A stretch of DNA of 64,000 nt from NCBI GenBank assembly GCA_024697065.1, contig JAILGE010000032.1:1-64000 (forward strand). The letters are read 5' to 3'. This document shows positions 1-10,639 of this stretch, piece after piece. A program made the translations under genes and the position numbers. Below the pieces are notes generated by a model that saw only the letters and a list, made by a program, of their open reading frames with translations, was not told the origin of the DNA and did no database searches. Source of the DNA: Lachnospiraceae bacterium. GTDB lineage: Bacteria > Bacillota > Clostridia > Lachnospirales > Lachnospiraceae. How positions within the stretch are numbered: position 1 is the first letter of the stretch; each line of letters starts with the position of its first letter.

Positions 1-104
1 CAATAGTTGAATATATAGATTACTATAATAACCAAAGAATCCAGGCAAAAACAAAATGGATGCCGCCCGTAAAGTACAGGCATGCATCCAATTGTTTCGC
101 TTAA
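1..104 (+). CDS. IS3-family transposase OrfB, C-terminal fragment (5' end outside the window)
   Basis: Frame starting at nt 3 reads IVEYIDYYNNQRIQAKTKWMPPVKYRHASNCFA*, the typical YYNN.RIQ.K....SPV.YR C-terminus of IS3/IS150 transposases. Confidence 0.8.
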   Translation, partial: IVEYIDYYNNQRIQAKTKWMPPVKYRHASNCFA

Positions 105-294
105 AAATTATATGTACGTCCAGAATTCTGGGTACATATCATTCCCGGAGCGGTTTTCTTTGGGGCTGCTTTCATCCTTCCTGCCTGTTTGTTTCACATA
201 ATATACATACTATACTGCAGTATTTTGATATCAAAGCTGATAAAATTAAATTGTGGACTTTGGATTTTTAATGCTTTTCGGGAGTGACAGATAC

Positions 295-1143
295 ATGAAG
301 ACTACAGAGAAAAAATATGAGTTTTTAAAAGATGAGATAAGAAAGATGGGGAGAGTTGGTATCGCATTTTCGAGTGGAGTTGATTCTACTTTTTTGCTAA
401 ATACTTCACTTGAAGTACTGGGAAAGGAAAATGTGATCGCCTTTACGGGCATTTCAGCATCATTTCCGGAAAGAGAAAAAAGAGAAGCTAAAGCATTTTG
501 CAAAGAGAAGGGTGTGAAACAGATATGTTTTGATCCGGAGATGTTAAAAGATGCTCAGTTTGTCGTAAATCCCACTGACAGATGTTATCATTGCAAGAGC
601 AATATTTTCGGTAAGATAAAAGAACTGGCCGGGGAAAATGGTATTAGCCATATACTTGAAGGATCCAATGCAGATGATAAGAGTGATTACCGTCCGGGAT
701 TTAAAGCCATACAGGAGCTTGGGATTGAGAGCCCCCTTATGACAGTTGGACTTACCAAGGATGAGATCAGGATGCTTTCAAAGGCGCAAGGGCTTTATAC
801 CTGGGATAAGCCTGCATATGCATGTCTCGCTTCCCGTTTTGTATACGGGGAGACAATAGATAAGAACAGACTGGAAATGACAGACAGGGCGGAACAGCTG
901 CTGATAGATCTTGGGTTTAAACAGGTGAGAGTCCGTGTGCATGGTATGGGAAAGAATACTGTTGCAAGGATCGAGACGGAGCCTGATGAAATAGCGCGCA
1001 TAGTAAGAGATGATATCAGGAACGAGATATATACAAAATTCAAAGAATACGGCTTCGCTTACGTAGCTCTTGATATGAAGGGATATCGCATGGGAAGCAT
1101 GAACGAGACTATTAAAATATCGGATAATAAATCGGGGGAATGA
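295..1143 (+). CDS. larE: ATP-dependent sacrificial sulfur transferase LarE
   Basis: PP-loop motif SSGVDSTFL, DRCYHCK and YACLASRF motifs; followed directly by larB and larC. Start set at ATG 295, preceded by GGAG. Confidence 0.9.
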   Translation: MKTTEKKYEFLKDEIRKMGRVGIAFSSGVDSTFLLNTSLEVLGKENVIAFTGISASFPEREKREAKAFCKEKGVKQICFDPEMLKDAQFVVNPTDRCYHCKSNIFGKIKELAGENGISHILEGSNADDKSDYRPGFKAIQELGIESPLMTVGLTKDEIRMLSKAQGLYTWDKPAYACLASRFVYGETIDKNRLEMTDRAEQLLIDLGFKQVRVRVHGMGKNTVARIETEPDEIARIVRDDIRNEIYTKFKEYGFAYVALDMKGYRMGSMNETIKISDNKSGE

Positions 1144-1144
1144 T

Positions 1145-1900
1145 ATGACTGAGATACAGGAATTACTGAGATCGGTTGCGGAGGGAAAGATATCTCCGGA
1201 ACAGGCAGAGCTTGAACTCAAAATGAAGCCCTTTGAAGATATGGGATATGCCAAGCCGGACCTTCACAGAAAGATAAGGCAGGGTATTCCGGAAGTTATA
1301 TACGGTGAAGGAAAAACCGCAGATCAGATAACAGGCATATCCGATAAGCTTTTAGCTGATGGACAAAAGAGCGTTATCATTACGAGACTTTCAGGAGAAA
1401 AGGCAGAGAGTGTATCTAAGGGAATAAGTAAATTTAAATATTTTGAAACGGCGCGTATCGGAGTGGCGGGAGAGATCCCCGGGACCGATACAAAGGGAAG
1501 CATCGTGGTGGCTACAGGCGGAACCAGTGATATACCTGTTGCGGAAGAAGCTGCGGTGACGGCTGAAATGCTGGGGAATCGCGTAAACCGATTGTATGAT
1601 GTGGGAGTTGCGGGTATTCACAGGCTTCTGTCCCATAGTGAAGAAATAATGAGTGCCAATGTGATAATCGCTATCGCAGGTATGGAAGGAGCTTTGGCCA
1701 GTGTTATCGGAGGCATGGCCGACTGTCCCGTTATAGCAGTCCCCACAAGTGTGGGATACGGAGCTTCTTTTGGAGGGCTTTCAGCACTTTTGTCCATGCT
1801 TAATTCCTGCGCCAGCGGAGTGAGCGTGGTAAACATAGATAATGGATTTGGGGCGGGGTATCTTGCAAGCATGATCAATCATATTGAAAGGAAGGGTTAA
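1145..1900 (+). CDS. larB: Nickel pincer cofactor biosynthesis protein LarB (AIR carboxylase-like)
   Basis: VATGGTSDIPVAEEAA and PVIAVPTSVGYGASFGG motifs of the PurE-like LarB family; gene order. Confidence 0.9.
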   Translation: MTEIQELLRSVAEGKISPEQAELELKMKPFEDMGYAKPDLHRKIRQGIPEVIYGEGKTADQITGISDKLLADGQKSVIITRLSGEKAESVSKGISKFKYFETARIGVAGEIPGTDTKGSIVVATGGTSDIPVAEEAAVTAEMLGNRVNRLYDVGVAGIHRLLSHSEEIMSANVIIAIAGMEGALASVIGGMADCPVIAVPTSVGYGASFGGLSALLSMLNSCASGVSVVNIDNGFGAGYLASMINHIERKG

Positions 1901-1902
1901 AT

Positions 1903-3075
1903 ATGAAGACTTTATACATTGAGTGCAAAATGGGTGCTGCGGGGGATATGCTGATCTCTGCGCTCTCAGAGATCGCAGGAGCTTCGGAAGTAATCCAGGA
2001 TAAGCTCAATGCCATCGGTATAGAAGGCGTAAGATATGATCTTATGCCGGCTTGTAAATGCGGTATAACAGGTACTTATACAAAAGTATCCGTTGACGAT
2101 GAGGTTGAAGATGAAGATATTCATGATGATCACGTTCATGGTGACCATGATCATCATCACACGACGCTGGAGGAAATACATGAGATCATAAGATCTCTTA
2201 ACCTTAGCGATAAGGTAAAGAGAGATGTTATGGAGGTATATAAGATCATTGCGGAAGCTGAGAGCAAAGTCCACGGAACAAGGGTGGAGGAAGTTCATTT
2301 TCATGAAGTGGGAATGAAGGATGCCATCGCGGATATAGCCGGAGTCTGTCTGCTTATGGAAGAGATAAGCCCGGAGATGGTAATAGTATCACCTATACAT
2401 TTAGGGAGCGGGACAGTAAAGAGCGCTCATGGTATCCTCCCTGTTCCTGCACCTGCCACAGCAAGTATCATCAGGGGCATCCCCGTTTATTCAAGTACGA
2501 TAGAGGGAGAGCTTTGTACTCCTACAGGGGCGGCACTTTTAAAATATTTTGCCGGCGGCTTCGGAAACATGCCTGTGATGACCGTAGACCAAATAGGATA
2601 CGGCATGGGAACGAAGGATTTTGAAAGAGCCAATTGCGTAAGAGTGATGATCGGCGAGACAAGCGATAAGCATATAGGTGTAAGGGACAGCATTGCAGAG
2701 CTTAAGTGCAATATAGATGATATGACTGGTGAAGAGATCGGTTTCGCCACTGAGACACTTTTAAATGCAGGAGCGCTTGATGTATTTACAACTGCCATCG
2801 GTATGAAGAAGAACCGCCCCGGAGTCCTGCTCACCGTGTTATGCAGAGAAGAAAGCGTCAATGAATTTGCGGAACTTATATTTGCAAATACAACTACCAT
2901 CGGTATCAGAATGAGCATTGAGGATCGATTTATACTTGAACGCCACGGTGATGAGATCATGACGGAATACGGAAGGATCAGGACAAAAGTCTCCGAAGGC
3001 TACGGCGTGAGAAAAGTCAAGCCGGAGTATGAGGATATAGCCGGGGCACTCAGGAATAACAATAAGGATTCATGA
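1903..3075 (+). CDS. larC: Nickel pincer cofactor biosynthesis protein LarC (single ORF, His-rich segment)
   Basis: GAAGDMLISAL N-terminus, HFHEVG motif, His/Asp-rich HDDHVHGDHDHHH segment, C-terminal CNIDDMTGE domain, all in one frame. Confidence 0.9.
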   Translation: MKTLYIECKMGAAGDMLISALSEIAGASEVIQDKLNAIGIEGVRYDLMPACKCGITGTYTKVSVDDEVEDEDIHDDHVHGDHDHHHTTLEEIHEIIRSLNLSDKVKRDVMEVYKIIAEAESKVHGTRVEEVHFHEVGMKDAIADIAGVCLLMEEISPEMVIVSPIHLGSGTVKSAHGILPVPAPATASIIRGIPVYSSTIEGELCTPTGAALLKYFAGGFGNMPVMTVDQIGYGMGTKDFERANCVRVMIGETSDKHIGVRDSIAELKCNIDDMTGEEIGFATETLLNAGALDVFTTAIGMKKNRPGVLLTVLCREESVNEFAELIFANTTTIGIRMSIEDRFILERHGDEIMTEYGRIRTKVSEGYGVRKVKPEYEDIAGALRNNNKDS

Positions 3076-3094
3076 GATCGTAAGAGAGATTTTT

Positions 3095-3961
3095 ATGATT
3101 GAAAAAAAGGCTGAGAATAAGGTCTGCTGTAAGGTCTGTTTCAGACACTGCAGTCTGGCGGACGGTGAAACGGGCGCCTGCCGCACCAGGAAAAACAAGG
3201 CCGGTGAGGTCGTCAGTATAAATTACGGGGTGCTTACAAGTCTTGCGCTGGACCCGATCGAGAAGAAACCCCTTTCAATGTTTTGCCCGGGCAGCATGAT
3301 ACTGTCGGCGGGAAGCTTTGGATGCAATCTGCGTTGCCCTTTTTGCCAGAACCATGAGATCTCCTATGCGGGAGAGAGGGAGGCAGGATCTCTCGGAGTG
3401 AGATACATATCTCCCGAAGAGCTTGTTGATACAGCGCTCAGATTAAAAGAACGCGGAAATATAGGCATCGCATTTACTTATAATGAGCCCTTGATGTCAT
3501 GGGAATACGTAAGGGATGCGGCAAGTCTTTCACATGAGAAAGGGATGAAGAATGTACTTGTCAGTAACGGGACTGCGGAGCCTGAAGTGTTAAGGGAGAT
3601 ACTTCCGTTTATCGATGCCATGAATATCGATCTGAAAGCTTTTGATAAAGATAAGTATTCAAAAATCCTTGGGGGCGATCTTGAACAGACTCAGGCTTTT
3701 ATCAGTGAGGCGGCAAAGCATGTTCATATGGAGATCACAACGCTGGTGGTACCGGGATTCAATGATGATAACAGTGAGATAGAAAATGCGTCAAAGTGGA
3801 TAGCGTCTTTGAATAACGGAAAGAATATACCGTATCATCTGACCAGATTTTTTCCGGGATTCAATATGACCGACAGGGACGCCACACCGGTGAACAGGAT
3901 ATTTGAGTTAAGGGATATCGCAGCCAAATATCTTGATAATGTATATGTCGGTAACGTATAA
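3095..3961 (+). CDS. Radical SAM protein (AmmeMemoRadiSam/PflA-like)
   Basis: GSFGCNLRCPFCQNHEIS cluster motif, N-terminal C..C....G..G.CR motif, FTYNEP, PYHLTRFFPGF. Confidence 0.85.
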   Translation: MIEKKAENKVCCKVCFRHCSLADGETGACRTRKNKAGEVVSINYGVLTSLALDPIEKKPLSMFCPGSMILSAGSFGCNLRCPFCQNHEISYAGEREAGSLGVRYISPEELVDTALRLKERGNIGIAFTYNEPLMSWEYVRDAASLSHEKGMKNVLVSNGTAEPEVLREILPFIDAMNIDLKAFDKDKYSKILGGDLEQTQAFISEAAKHVHMEITTLVVPGFNDDNSEIENASKWIASLNNGKNIPYHLTRFFPGFNMTDRDATPVNRIFELRDIAAKYLDNVYVGNV

Positions 3962-4002
3962 TGATTATCGGAACATTTCGGCAGCAGATAAATGACCGTT
4001 TA

Positions 4003-4043
4003 CACATCTGTGGGACAGCTGGTTGTCCCCGGATGTTTTTTTA
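4003..4043 (+). terminator. Rho-independent terminator
   Basis: ACATCTGTGGGACA-GCTGG-TTGTCCCCGGATGT stem followed by a T tract. Confidence 0.7.
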
Positions 4044-4067
4044 TTTCTGTTGTATATGGAGAAGCAT

Positions 4068-4976
4068 ATGGGTAAAGAGGTATCAAAAGCTGAATTAAAT
4101 AAAGCGGACAGGGATAAGATGATCAAGAAGATATCCTCTGTTGGTATCTTCGGTAATATCATGCTTTCGGCATTCAAGCTTTTTGCCGGAGTATACGGTA
4201 AGTCAGGTGCGATGATATCTGATGCCGTTCATTCTCTTTCTGATGTATTCGCCACATTTATCGCATATCTTGGCGTAAGACTTTCCATGAGACCCGCAGA
4301 CAGAGAACATCCCTACGGACATGAGCGGATGGAATGCGTAGCGTCATTGATACTGGGAAGTGTATTGGTCGTAACCGGTATCGGGATAGGAAAGAGCGGC
4401 CTGACGAATATCTTTTCGGGTGATCACAGCAGACTGGCTGTACCGGGAATGGTAGCTCTCGTTGCGGCTGTGGTTTCAATAGTAAGCAAGGAGGGGATGT
4501 TCTGGTATACCAGATATTACGCACGGGTAATAGATTCTCCTGCTTTTCTTGCCGATGCATGGCATCACAGGTCCGATGCACTCTCATCTGTCGGTTCGCT
4601 TATAGGTATAGCGGGCGCAATGCTGGGATTTCCGGTGATGGATTCCGTGGCGAGTGTTATTATATGTATATTTATATTTAAGGTTTCGTTTGATATCCTG
4701 AAGGATGCCATATCCAAGATGCTCGATACATCCAGCGGAGAAGAATATGAGAATGGTTTAAAAGAATTTGTATTAAAGCAAAGTGATGTTGGACGGGTCG
4801 ATGTGCTAAGGACCAGAACCTTCGGAAGCAAGATCTATGTGGATATGGAGATCGCTGTTGATGGAGATAAGACTCTGAGAGAAGCGCATGCGGTTGCGGA
4901 AAACGTACATGCAAAAGTCGAGAAGAATTTTCCTGAAGTCAAACATATAATGATTCATGTAAATCCAATGGACTGA
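4068..4976 (+). CDS. Cation diffusion facilitator family transporter
   Basis: SGAMISDAVHSLSDVFATFIAYLGVRLS and DAWHHRSDALSS motifs of CDF transporters; GGAG RBS before ATG 4068. Confidence 0.9.
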   Translation: MGKEVSKAELNKADRDKMIKKISSVGIFGNIMLSAFKLFAGVYGKSGAMISDAVHSLSDVFATFIAYLGVRLSMRPADREHPYGHERMECVASLILGSVLVVTGIGIGKSGLTNIFSGDHSRLAVPGMVALVAAVVSIVSKEGMFWYTRYYARVIDSPAFLADAWHHRSDALSSVGSLIGIAGAMLGFPVMDSVASVIICIFIFKVSFDILKDAISKMLDTSSGEEYENGLKEFVLKQSDVGRVDVLRTRTFGSKIYVDMEIAVDGDKTLREAHAVAENVHAKVEKNFPEVKHIMIHVNPMD

Positions 4977-5010
4977 GCAGTAAAACAAATAACAAATAAA
5001 GAATGATCAT

Positions 5011-5565
5011 ATGGAATTACTGGATATAGTTGATGAAAACGGACAGCCTACGGGCGGGACCGTTGAGAGAACAAAAGCACATGCAGAAGGGATCAGGCAT
5101 CGTACGTCGCACGTATGGCTTGTAAGAAAAAGAAACGGCCATGTGGAAGTGCTGCTTCAGAAACGATCGGATAATAAAGATTCTTTTCCCGGTTGTTTCG
5201 ATATCTCAAGTGCGGGGCATATACCCGCAGGGGTGGATTTTATCCCGTCGGCAGTGAGAGAACTGAAGGAAGAACTGGGCATTGATATATCCGGAGATGA
5301 ATTGATCCTTTGCGGCAACAGAGATGTGGCATGGGATACGGAATTCTACGGGAAGCCCTTTCGCGACAGACAGTATTCCAGGATCTTTGCTTTATGGTGC
5401 GATAAGGACGAATCGGAATTTGTCCTGCAGGAGGAAGAAGTATCGGGAGTGATGTGGATGGATCTTGACGAAGCCATCAAAGCCGTTGAGGCGGGAACTA
5501 TCCGCCATTGCATCTATACCGAGGAATTGATGATGGTAAGGAGAACGGTGATCGATGAACTCTAA
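5011..5565 (+). CDS. Nudix hydrolase (IDI-like)
   Basis: Nudix box-like segment SSAGHIPAGVDFIPSAVRELKEELGI. Confidence 0.85.
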   Translation: MELLDIVDENGQPTGGTVERTKAHAEGIRHRTSHVWLVRKRNGHVEVLLQKRSDNKDSFPGCFDISSAGHIPAGVDFIPSAVRELKEELGIDISGDELILCGNRDVAWDTEFYGKPFRDRQYSRIFALWCDKDESEFVLQEEEVSGVMWMDLDEAIKAVEAGTIRHCIYTEELMMVRRTVIDEL

Positions 5566-7990
5566 ATCAGTTAAGGCGGATGAATTAAAACCGGGTTTTC
5601 TTGGAACTATCACGAAGGTTGGCGGAGAGGGCGCTTTAAGACAGCATTTTCTTGATATGGGTCTTATCCCGGGGGAAGCTTTGTCCTGCGTGAAGATCGC
5701 ACCTATGGGAGATCCCGTAGAATACAGGATCAGAGGATACGAGCTGACGCTCAGACTTTCCGATGCGCAAAAGATCGAGCTTAAAGATATCAAACCCGTA
5801 GCAAAGGAAAAAACATCAGAGCGTCCGACACGTATAATGCATGTCAGATTTGAACGGCCTCATCCCCGTATCGGTGAAGATAATGTAAGCGACAGGCAGA
5901 AGAAAAAGAATAAAGACGGCGCAAGCAATAATACCGAAAAGCAGAGCGAAGAGAAAAGAGAAAGTGAAAGATCATCAACAGGTAAAAAGATCGTTTTTGC
6001 TCTTGCGGGAAATCAGAATTCCGGCAAGACCACACTCTTTAATGCTCTGACCGGCTCAAACAGACATGTGGGAAATTTCCCGGGTGTTACGGTTGACAGG
6101 AAAAGCGGAGATATAAAGGGGCATCCGGAAGCTGAAGTGGTGGATCTGCCCGGTATCTATTCCCTGTCACCTTACTCAAGTGAGGAGGTTGTTTCCAGAC
6201 AGTTCATACTTGAAGAGAAACCTACAGCCATAATCAATATCGTTGATGCTACCAATATCGAGAGAAATCTTTATCTGACACTGCAGCTTATGGAGCTGAA
6301 CATTCCCATGGTACTTGCCATCAATATGATGGATGAGCTCAGAGGAAACGGAGGATCCGTTCGTATCAACGAGATCGAGGAACTGTTACGTATTCCTGTT
6401 GTGCCCATAGCAGCTGCAAAAAATGAAGGAATAGAAGAGCTGATAAATCATGCGATGCATGTGGCCGTATATAACGAAAAGCCGGAACGGACAGACTTCT
6501 GCAGTAAGGAGGATCACGGCGGAGCGGTTCACAGGGCAATACACGGAGTGATGAACCTGGTGGAAGACCATGCCGAGCGTGCTGAGATCCCTGTAAGGTT
6601 TGCGGCTTCCAAGCTGATAGAGGGTGACAGCCTGGTCAGGGAGAGCCTTAAGCTTGATGAAAATGAGACGGATATGATAGGTCATATCATCTCGCAGATG
6701 GAAGAAGAAAGAGGACTTGATCATGCTGCGGCTATGGCGGACATGCGTTTTTCATTTATCAGAAAAGTGTGCGATGAGACTGTGATCAAGCCTCATGAGA
6801 GCAGAGAACATGAGCGAAGCAGAAAGCTTGATAAGATCCTTACAGGCAAGTGGACCGCAATACCGATATTTATCCTCATAATGTCATTGGTATTCTTCCT
6901 TACTTTCAACGTGATAGGTGCTTTTTTACAGGGGATACTCGAAGCCGGCGTAGGAAAACTTGATGAGATAACGGACGCCATGATGACAAAGGCCGGTATA
7001 GCGGCACCTCTACATTCGCTTGTTACAGACGGTATATTCGGCGGAGTGGGTTCGGTGCTTAGCTTTATGCCCATAATAGTTGTTCTGTTCTTTTTCTTAT
7101 CGATACTTGAAGACAGCGGATATATGGCAAGAGTAGCTTTTGTCATGGATAAGCTTTTGAGGAAACTTGGACTTTCGGGACGAAGTGCCGTTCCGATGAT
7201 AATAGGATTCGGATGTTCGGTTCCTGCTGTAATGTCTGTCAGAACACTGCCTTCAAGGCGTGACAGAAGGATGACTACACTCCTTGTACCCTTTATGAGT
7301 TGCTCGGCAAAGATGCCGATTTATGCATTCTTTGCTGCAGCATTCTTTCCGAAACAGGCTTTTCTCATAACTCTGGGGCTTTACCTGGGAGGCATAGCGG
7401 CGGCCATACTTGTGGCACTTTTGATGAAACGTACGGCATTTAAGGGAGAGGCTGTGCCTTTTGTAATGGAACTTCCGAATTACAGGATGCCCGGAATGAA
7501 GAATGTCTCAAGACTCATGTGGGAGAAGGCAAAGGATTTTTTGCAGAGAGCTTTTACGGTGATCTTTGTTGCAACTATCGTTGTATGGTTTTTGCAGAGC
7601 TTTGATTTTACTTTCAGTCTTGTGGAAGATCCTGAATCAAGCATGCTGGCGGGGATAGCGGGCCTTTTGGCACCTGTATTCAAACCCGTGGGACTTGGAG
7701 ACTGGAGGATAGTCACATCACTTATCTCCGGATTTATGGCCAAGGAGAGCATAGTATCAATGATCTCCGTCCTCTATGGTGAGACGGCTGCACTTACGGC
7801 AGCATTATCTCCGGCACAGGTACTTGCGTTTCTGACATTCAGTCTTCTTTATACACCGTGTGTGGCTGCTGTTGCGGCCATTAAGAGAGAGCAGGGAACG
7901 AAGTTTGCGGTGATCATAGTCATATTCCAGTGTGTGGTCGCATATCTGGCTGCATTTGCGGTCAATCTTATCGCCGGATTTTTTGTTTGA
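5555..7990 (+). CDS. feoB: Ferrous iron transporter B with fused N-terminal FeoA domain
   Basis: N-terminal FeoA-like SH3 domain; then GNQNSGKTTLFNALTGSNRHVGNFPGVTVD G1 motif and the FeoB membrane domain. Confidence 0.93.
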   Translation: MNSKSVKADELKPGFLGTITKVGGEGALRQHFLDMGLIPGEALSCVKIAPMGDPVEYRIRGYELTLRLSDAQKIELKDIKPVAKEKTSERPTRIMHVRFERPHPRIGEDNVSDRQKKKNKDGASNNTEKQSEEKRESERSSTGKKIVFALAGNQNSGKTTLFNALTGSNRHVGNFPGVTVDRKSGDIKGHPEAEVVDLPGIYSLSPYSSEEVVSRQFILEEKPTAIINIVDATNIERNLYLTLQLMELNIPMVLAINMMDELRGNGGSVRINEIEELLRIPVVPIAAAKNEGIEELINHAMHVAVYNEKPERTDFCSKEDHGGAVHRAIHGVMNLVEDHAERAEIPVRFAASKLIEGDSLVRESLKLDENETDMIGHIISQMEEERGLDHAAAMADMRFSFIRKVCDETVIKPHESREHERSRKLDKILTGKWTAIPIFILIMSLVFFLTFNVIGAFLQGILEAGVGKLDEITDAMMTKAGIAAPLHSLVTDGIFGGVGSVLSFMPIIVVLFFFLSILEDSGYMARVAFVMDKLLRKLGLSGRSAVPMIIGFGCSVPAVMSVRTLPSRRDRRMTTLLVPFMSCSAKMPIYAFFAAAFFPKQAFLITLGLYLGGIAAAILVALLMKRTAFKGEAVPFVMELPNYRMPGMKNVSRLMWEKAKDFLQRAFTVIFVATIVVWFLQSFDFTFSLVEDPESSMLAGIAGLLAPVFKPVGLGDWRIVTSLISGFMAKESIVSMISVLYGETAALTAALSPAQVLAFLTFSLLYTPCVAAVAAIKREQGTKFAVIIVIFQCVVAYLAAFAVNLIAGFFV

Positions 7991-8099
7991 TCAAAACAAT
8001 TAATCATTATGTTCAATTTCTTTAGGTTTACAATCTCTGCGGATTGTGGTAATTTAGACTGAAAATAAATAAATTAAGATTAAATATAAGAGGGATAAT

Positions 8100-9476
8100 A
8101 TGGCACAGCTTTGGGGCGGACGATTTACAAAAGAAACGGACAGAAATGTTTACTTATTTAATGCATCCGTTGATTTTGACAAGAGACTGTACAAACAGGA
8201 TATAGAAGGAAGCATCGCGCATGCGACCATGCTCGGAAAGCAGGGGATCATCACTGAGTCCGAGAAGGATCAGATAATTAAGGGACTTGGCAATATCAAG
8301 GCAATGGTGGAAGACGGATCCCTTGAGATCAGCGATAAATATGAAGACATCCACAGCTTTGTGGAAGCTACTCTTACCGAGATGATCGGTGAGGCAGGTA
8401 AGAAGCTTCATACCGGAAGGAGCAGAAACGATCAGGTAGCTCTTGATATGAAATTATATGTCAGAGATGAGATCGCAGAGACCGATGCACTGCTTAAGGA
8501 ACTTCAGGAAGTCCTCTATCGTATCATGAGTGAGAATCTCGATACTTTTATGCCGGGATTCACACATATGCAGAAGGCACAGCCTGTGACCCTTGCTCAT
8601 CACATCGGTGCATATTTTGAGATGTTCATAAGAGACCGTTCCAGACTTGCTGATATTAAGAAGAGGATGAATACCTGCCCTCTGGGATCCGGAGCACTTG
8701 CGGGAACAACATATCCTTTGGACCGCGAGTACACAGCAGAGCTTCTTGGTTTCGATGCACCAACAGGCAACTCGATGGATTCGGTTTCCGACAGGGATTA
8801 TGTTATAGAATTCCTTGATGCTCTTTCGATAATAATGATGCATCTTTCAAGATTCAGCGAAGAGATCATCATCTGGAATTCCAACGAATACAGATTTGTT
8901 GAGATAGATGACGGATTTTCCACAGGATCATCCATCATGCCCCAGAAGAAGAATCCCGATATCGCAGAGCTTGTCAGAGGCAAGACCGGAAGAGTATACG
9001 GAGCCCTCATGGGAATGCTCACCGTTATGAAGGGAATACCTCTTGCTTATAATAAGGATATACAGGAAGATAAGGAAGGCACTTTTGATGCCATAGATAC
9101 CGTAAAAGAATGTCTTGCGATGTTCACCGGAATGGCAGATACCATGAGATTCAGAAAGGATGTCATGGAAGAGAGTGCGAAGAAGGGCTTTACCAATGCC
9201 ACAGATGCGGCGGATTATCTGGTTAAGAAGGGAATGCCTTTCAGAGATGCCCACAGCGTCATCGGCAGGCTGGTCCTTTCCTGTATCGATAAGGGAAAGA
9301 GCATCGATGAGATGGAACTTTCAGAGTTAAGAGAGATCTGCAACATGTTTGATGAAGATATCTACGATGCAGTCTCACTTAAGACCTGTGTAGAACGCAG
9401 ACTCACTGTCGGAGCGCCCGGACAGGCAGTAATGGAAAAGACTCTTACCGCTTATCGAACTTACCTTGATGCGTGA
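8100..9476 (+). CDS. argH: Argininosuccinate lyase
   Basis: [14 protein letters not shown] start, [12 protein letters not shown] signature. Confidence 0.96.
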   Translation: MAQLWGGRFTKETDRNVYLFNASVDFDKRLYKQDIEGSIAHATMLGKQGIITESEKDQIIKGLGNIKAMVEDGSLEISDKYEDIHSFVEATLTEMIGEAGKKLHTGRSRNDQVALDMKLYVRDEIAETDALLKELQEVLYRIMSENLDTFMPGFTHMQKAQPVTLAHHIGAYFEMFIRDRSRLADIKKRMNTCPLGSGALAGTTYPLDREYTAELLGFDAPTGNSMDSVSDRDYVIEFLDALSIIMMHLSRFSEEIIIWNSNEYRFVEIDDGFSTGSSIMPQKKNPDIAELVRGKTGRVYGALMGMLTVMKGIPLAYNKDIQEDKEGTFDAIDTVKECLAMFTGMADTMRFRKDVMEESAKKGFTNATDAADYLVKKGMPFRDAHSVIGRLVLSCIDKGKSIDEMELSELREICNMFDEDIYDAVSLKTCVERRLTVGAPGQAVMEKTLTAYRTYLDA

Positions 9477-9542
9477 CAGGATAAAACAGTAACAGTTGTT
9501 AATACAGAGCGAAAAGCTCAGGAGATAATAAGGAGAAAAACT

Positions 9543-10625
9543 ATGGCAAAGTTAAAAGCAGCAATACTCGGTGCAACAGGAATGGTAGGACAGAGATTCA
9601 TCTCTCTTCTTGAAGATCACCCCTGGTTTGAGGTGGCAGTAGTGGCAGCAAGCCCCCGTTCTGCAGGAAAGACTTACGAAGAGGCAGTAGGTGACAGATG
9701 GAAGATCGATCTTCCCATGCCTGAAGCTGTTAAGAAGCTTGTAGTAATGAATGTTAATGATGTTGAAGAAGTAGCATCCAAGGTTGATTTCTGCTTCTCA
9801 GCTGTAGATATGTCCAAGGACGAGATCCGTGCCATCGAAGAAGCTTACGCTAAGACAGAGACACCTGTTGTTTCAAATAACAGCGCTCACAGATGGACAC
9901 CTGATGTTCCCATGATCGTTCCCGAGATCAATGCGGCTCATACAGATGTTATCCAGTACCAGAAGAAGAGACTGGGCACAACACGCGGTTTCATCGCTGT
10001 TAAGCCTAACTGCTCCATTCAGGCATATGCTCCCGTTCTTACAGCATGGAAGGAGTTCGAGCCTTATGAGGTAGTAGTTTCCACATATCAGGCTATCAGC
10101 GGAGCAGGCAAGACTTTCAGAGAGTGGCCCGAGATGGAAGGCAATATCATTCCTTTCATAAGCGGCGAGGAAGAGAAGTCCGAGAAGGAGCCCCTTCGTC
10201 TTTGGGGTAAGATCGAGAACGGCGTGATAGTTCCCGCAGAAGGACCCGTTATCACAAGCCAGTGCATCAGAGTACCGGTTCTTAACGGACATACAGCTTC
10301 CGTATTTGTTAAGCTTAAGAAGAAAGCTACTAAGGAACAGCTTATCGAGAAGATGGTTAACTTCTCGGGCGAGCCTCAGAAGTTAGGTCTTCCCAGCGCT
10401 CCCAAGCAGTTCATCCAGTATCTTGAAGAGGATAACAGACCTCAGGTAACTCTTGATGTTAATTACGAGAGAGGCATGGGTGTAAGCGTTGGCCGTCTCA
10501 GAGAAGATACTGTTTATGATTGGAAGTTCGTTGGCCTTGCTCATAACACACTCAGAGGTGCTGCAGGCGGTGCTGTTCTTTGCGCAGAGCTTCTTAAGGC
10601 ACAGGGATTCATTGAGGCAAAATAA
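9543..10625 (+). CDS. asd: Aspartate-semialdehyde dehydrogenase
   Basis: AAILGATGMVGQRFISLLEDHPWFEV, KPNCSIQA catalytic Cys motif. Confidence 0.95.
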   Translation: MAKLKAAILGATGMVGQRFISLLEDHPWFEVAVVAASPRSAGKTYEEAVGDRWKIDLPMPEAVKKLVVMNVNDVEEVASKVDFCFSAVDMSKDEIRAIEEAYAKTETPVVSNNSAHRWTPDVPMIVPEINAAHTDVIQYQKKRLGTTRGFIAVKPNCSIQAYAPVLTAWKEFEPYEVVVSTYQAISGAGKTFREWPEMEGNIIPFISGEEEKSEKEPLRLWGKIENGVIVPAEGPVITSQCIRVPVLNGHTASVFVKLKKKATKEQLIEKMVNFSGEPQKLGLPSAPKQFIQYLEEDNRPQVTLDVNYERGMGVSVGRLREDTVYDWKFVGLAHNTLRGAAGGAVLCAELLKAQGFIEAK

Positions 10626-10639
10626 GAGAGGTTATATAA

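Noticed and set aside
778-1254. Long antisense ORF (158 aa) over larE/larB
   Set aside because: Overlaps two well-supported genes, no family resemblance, no RBS; typical codon-bias shadow ORF. The same applies to the other antisense ORFs in the track.
1903-3075. Programmed frameshift in larC
   Set aside because: The ORF is continuous from N- to C-terminal LarC motifs, so no frameshift is needed.
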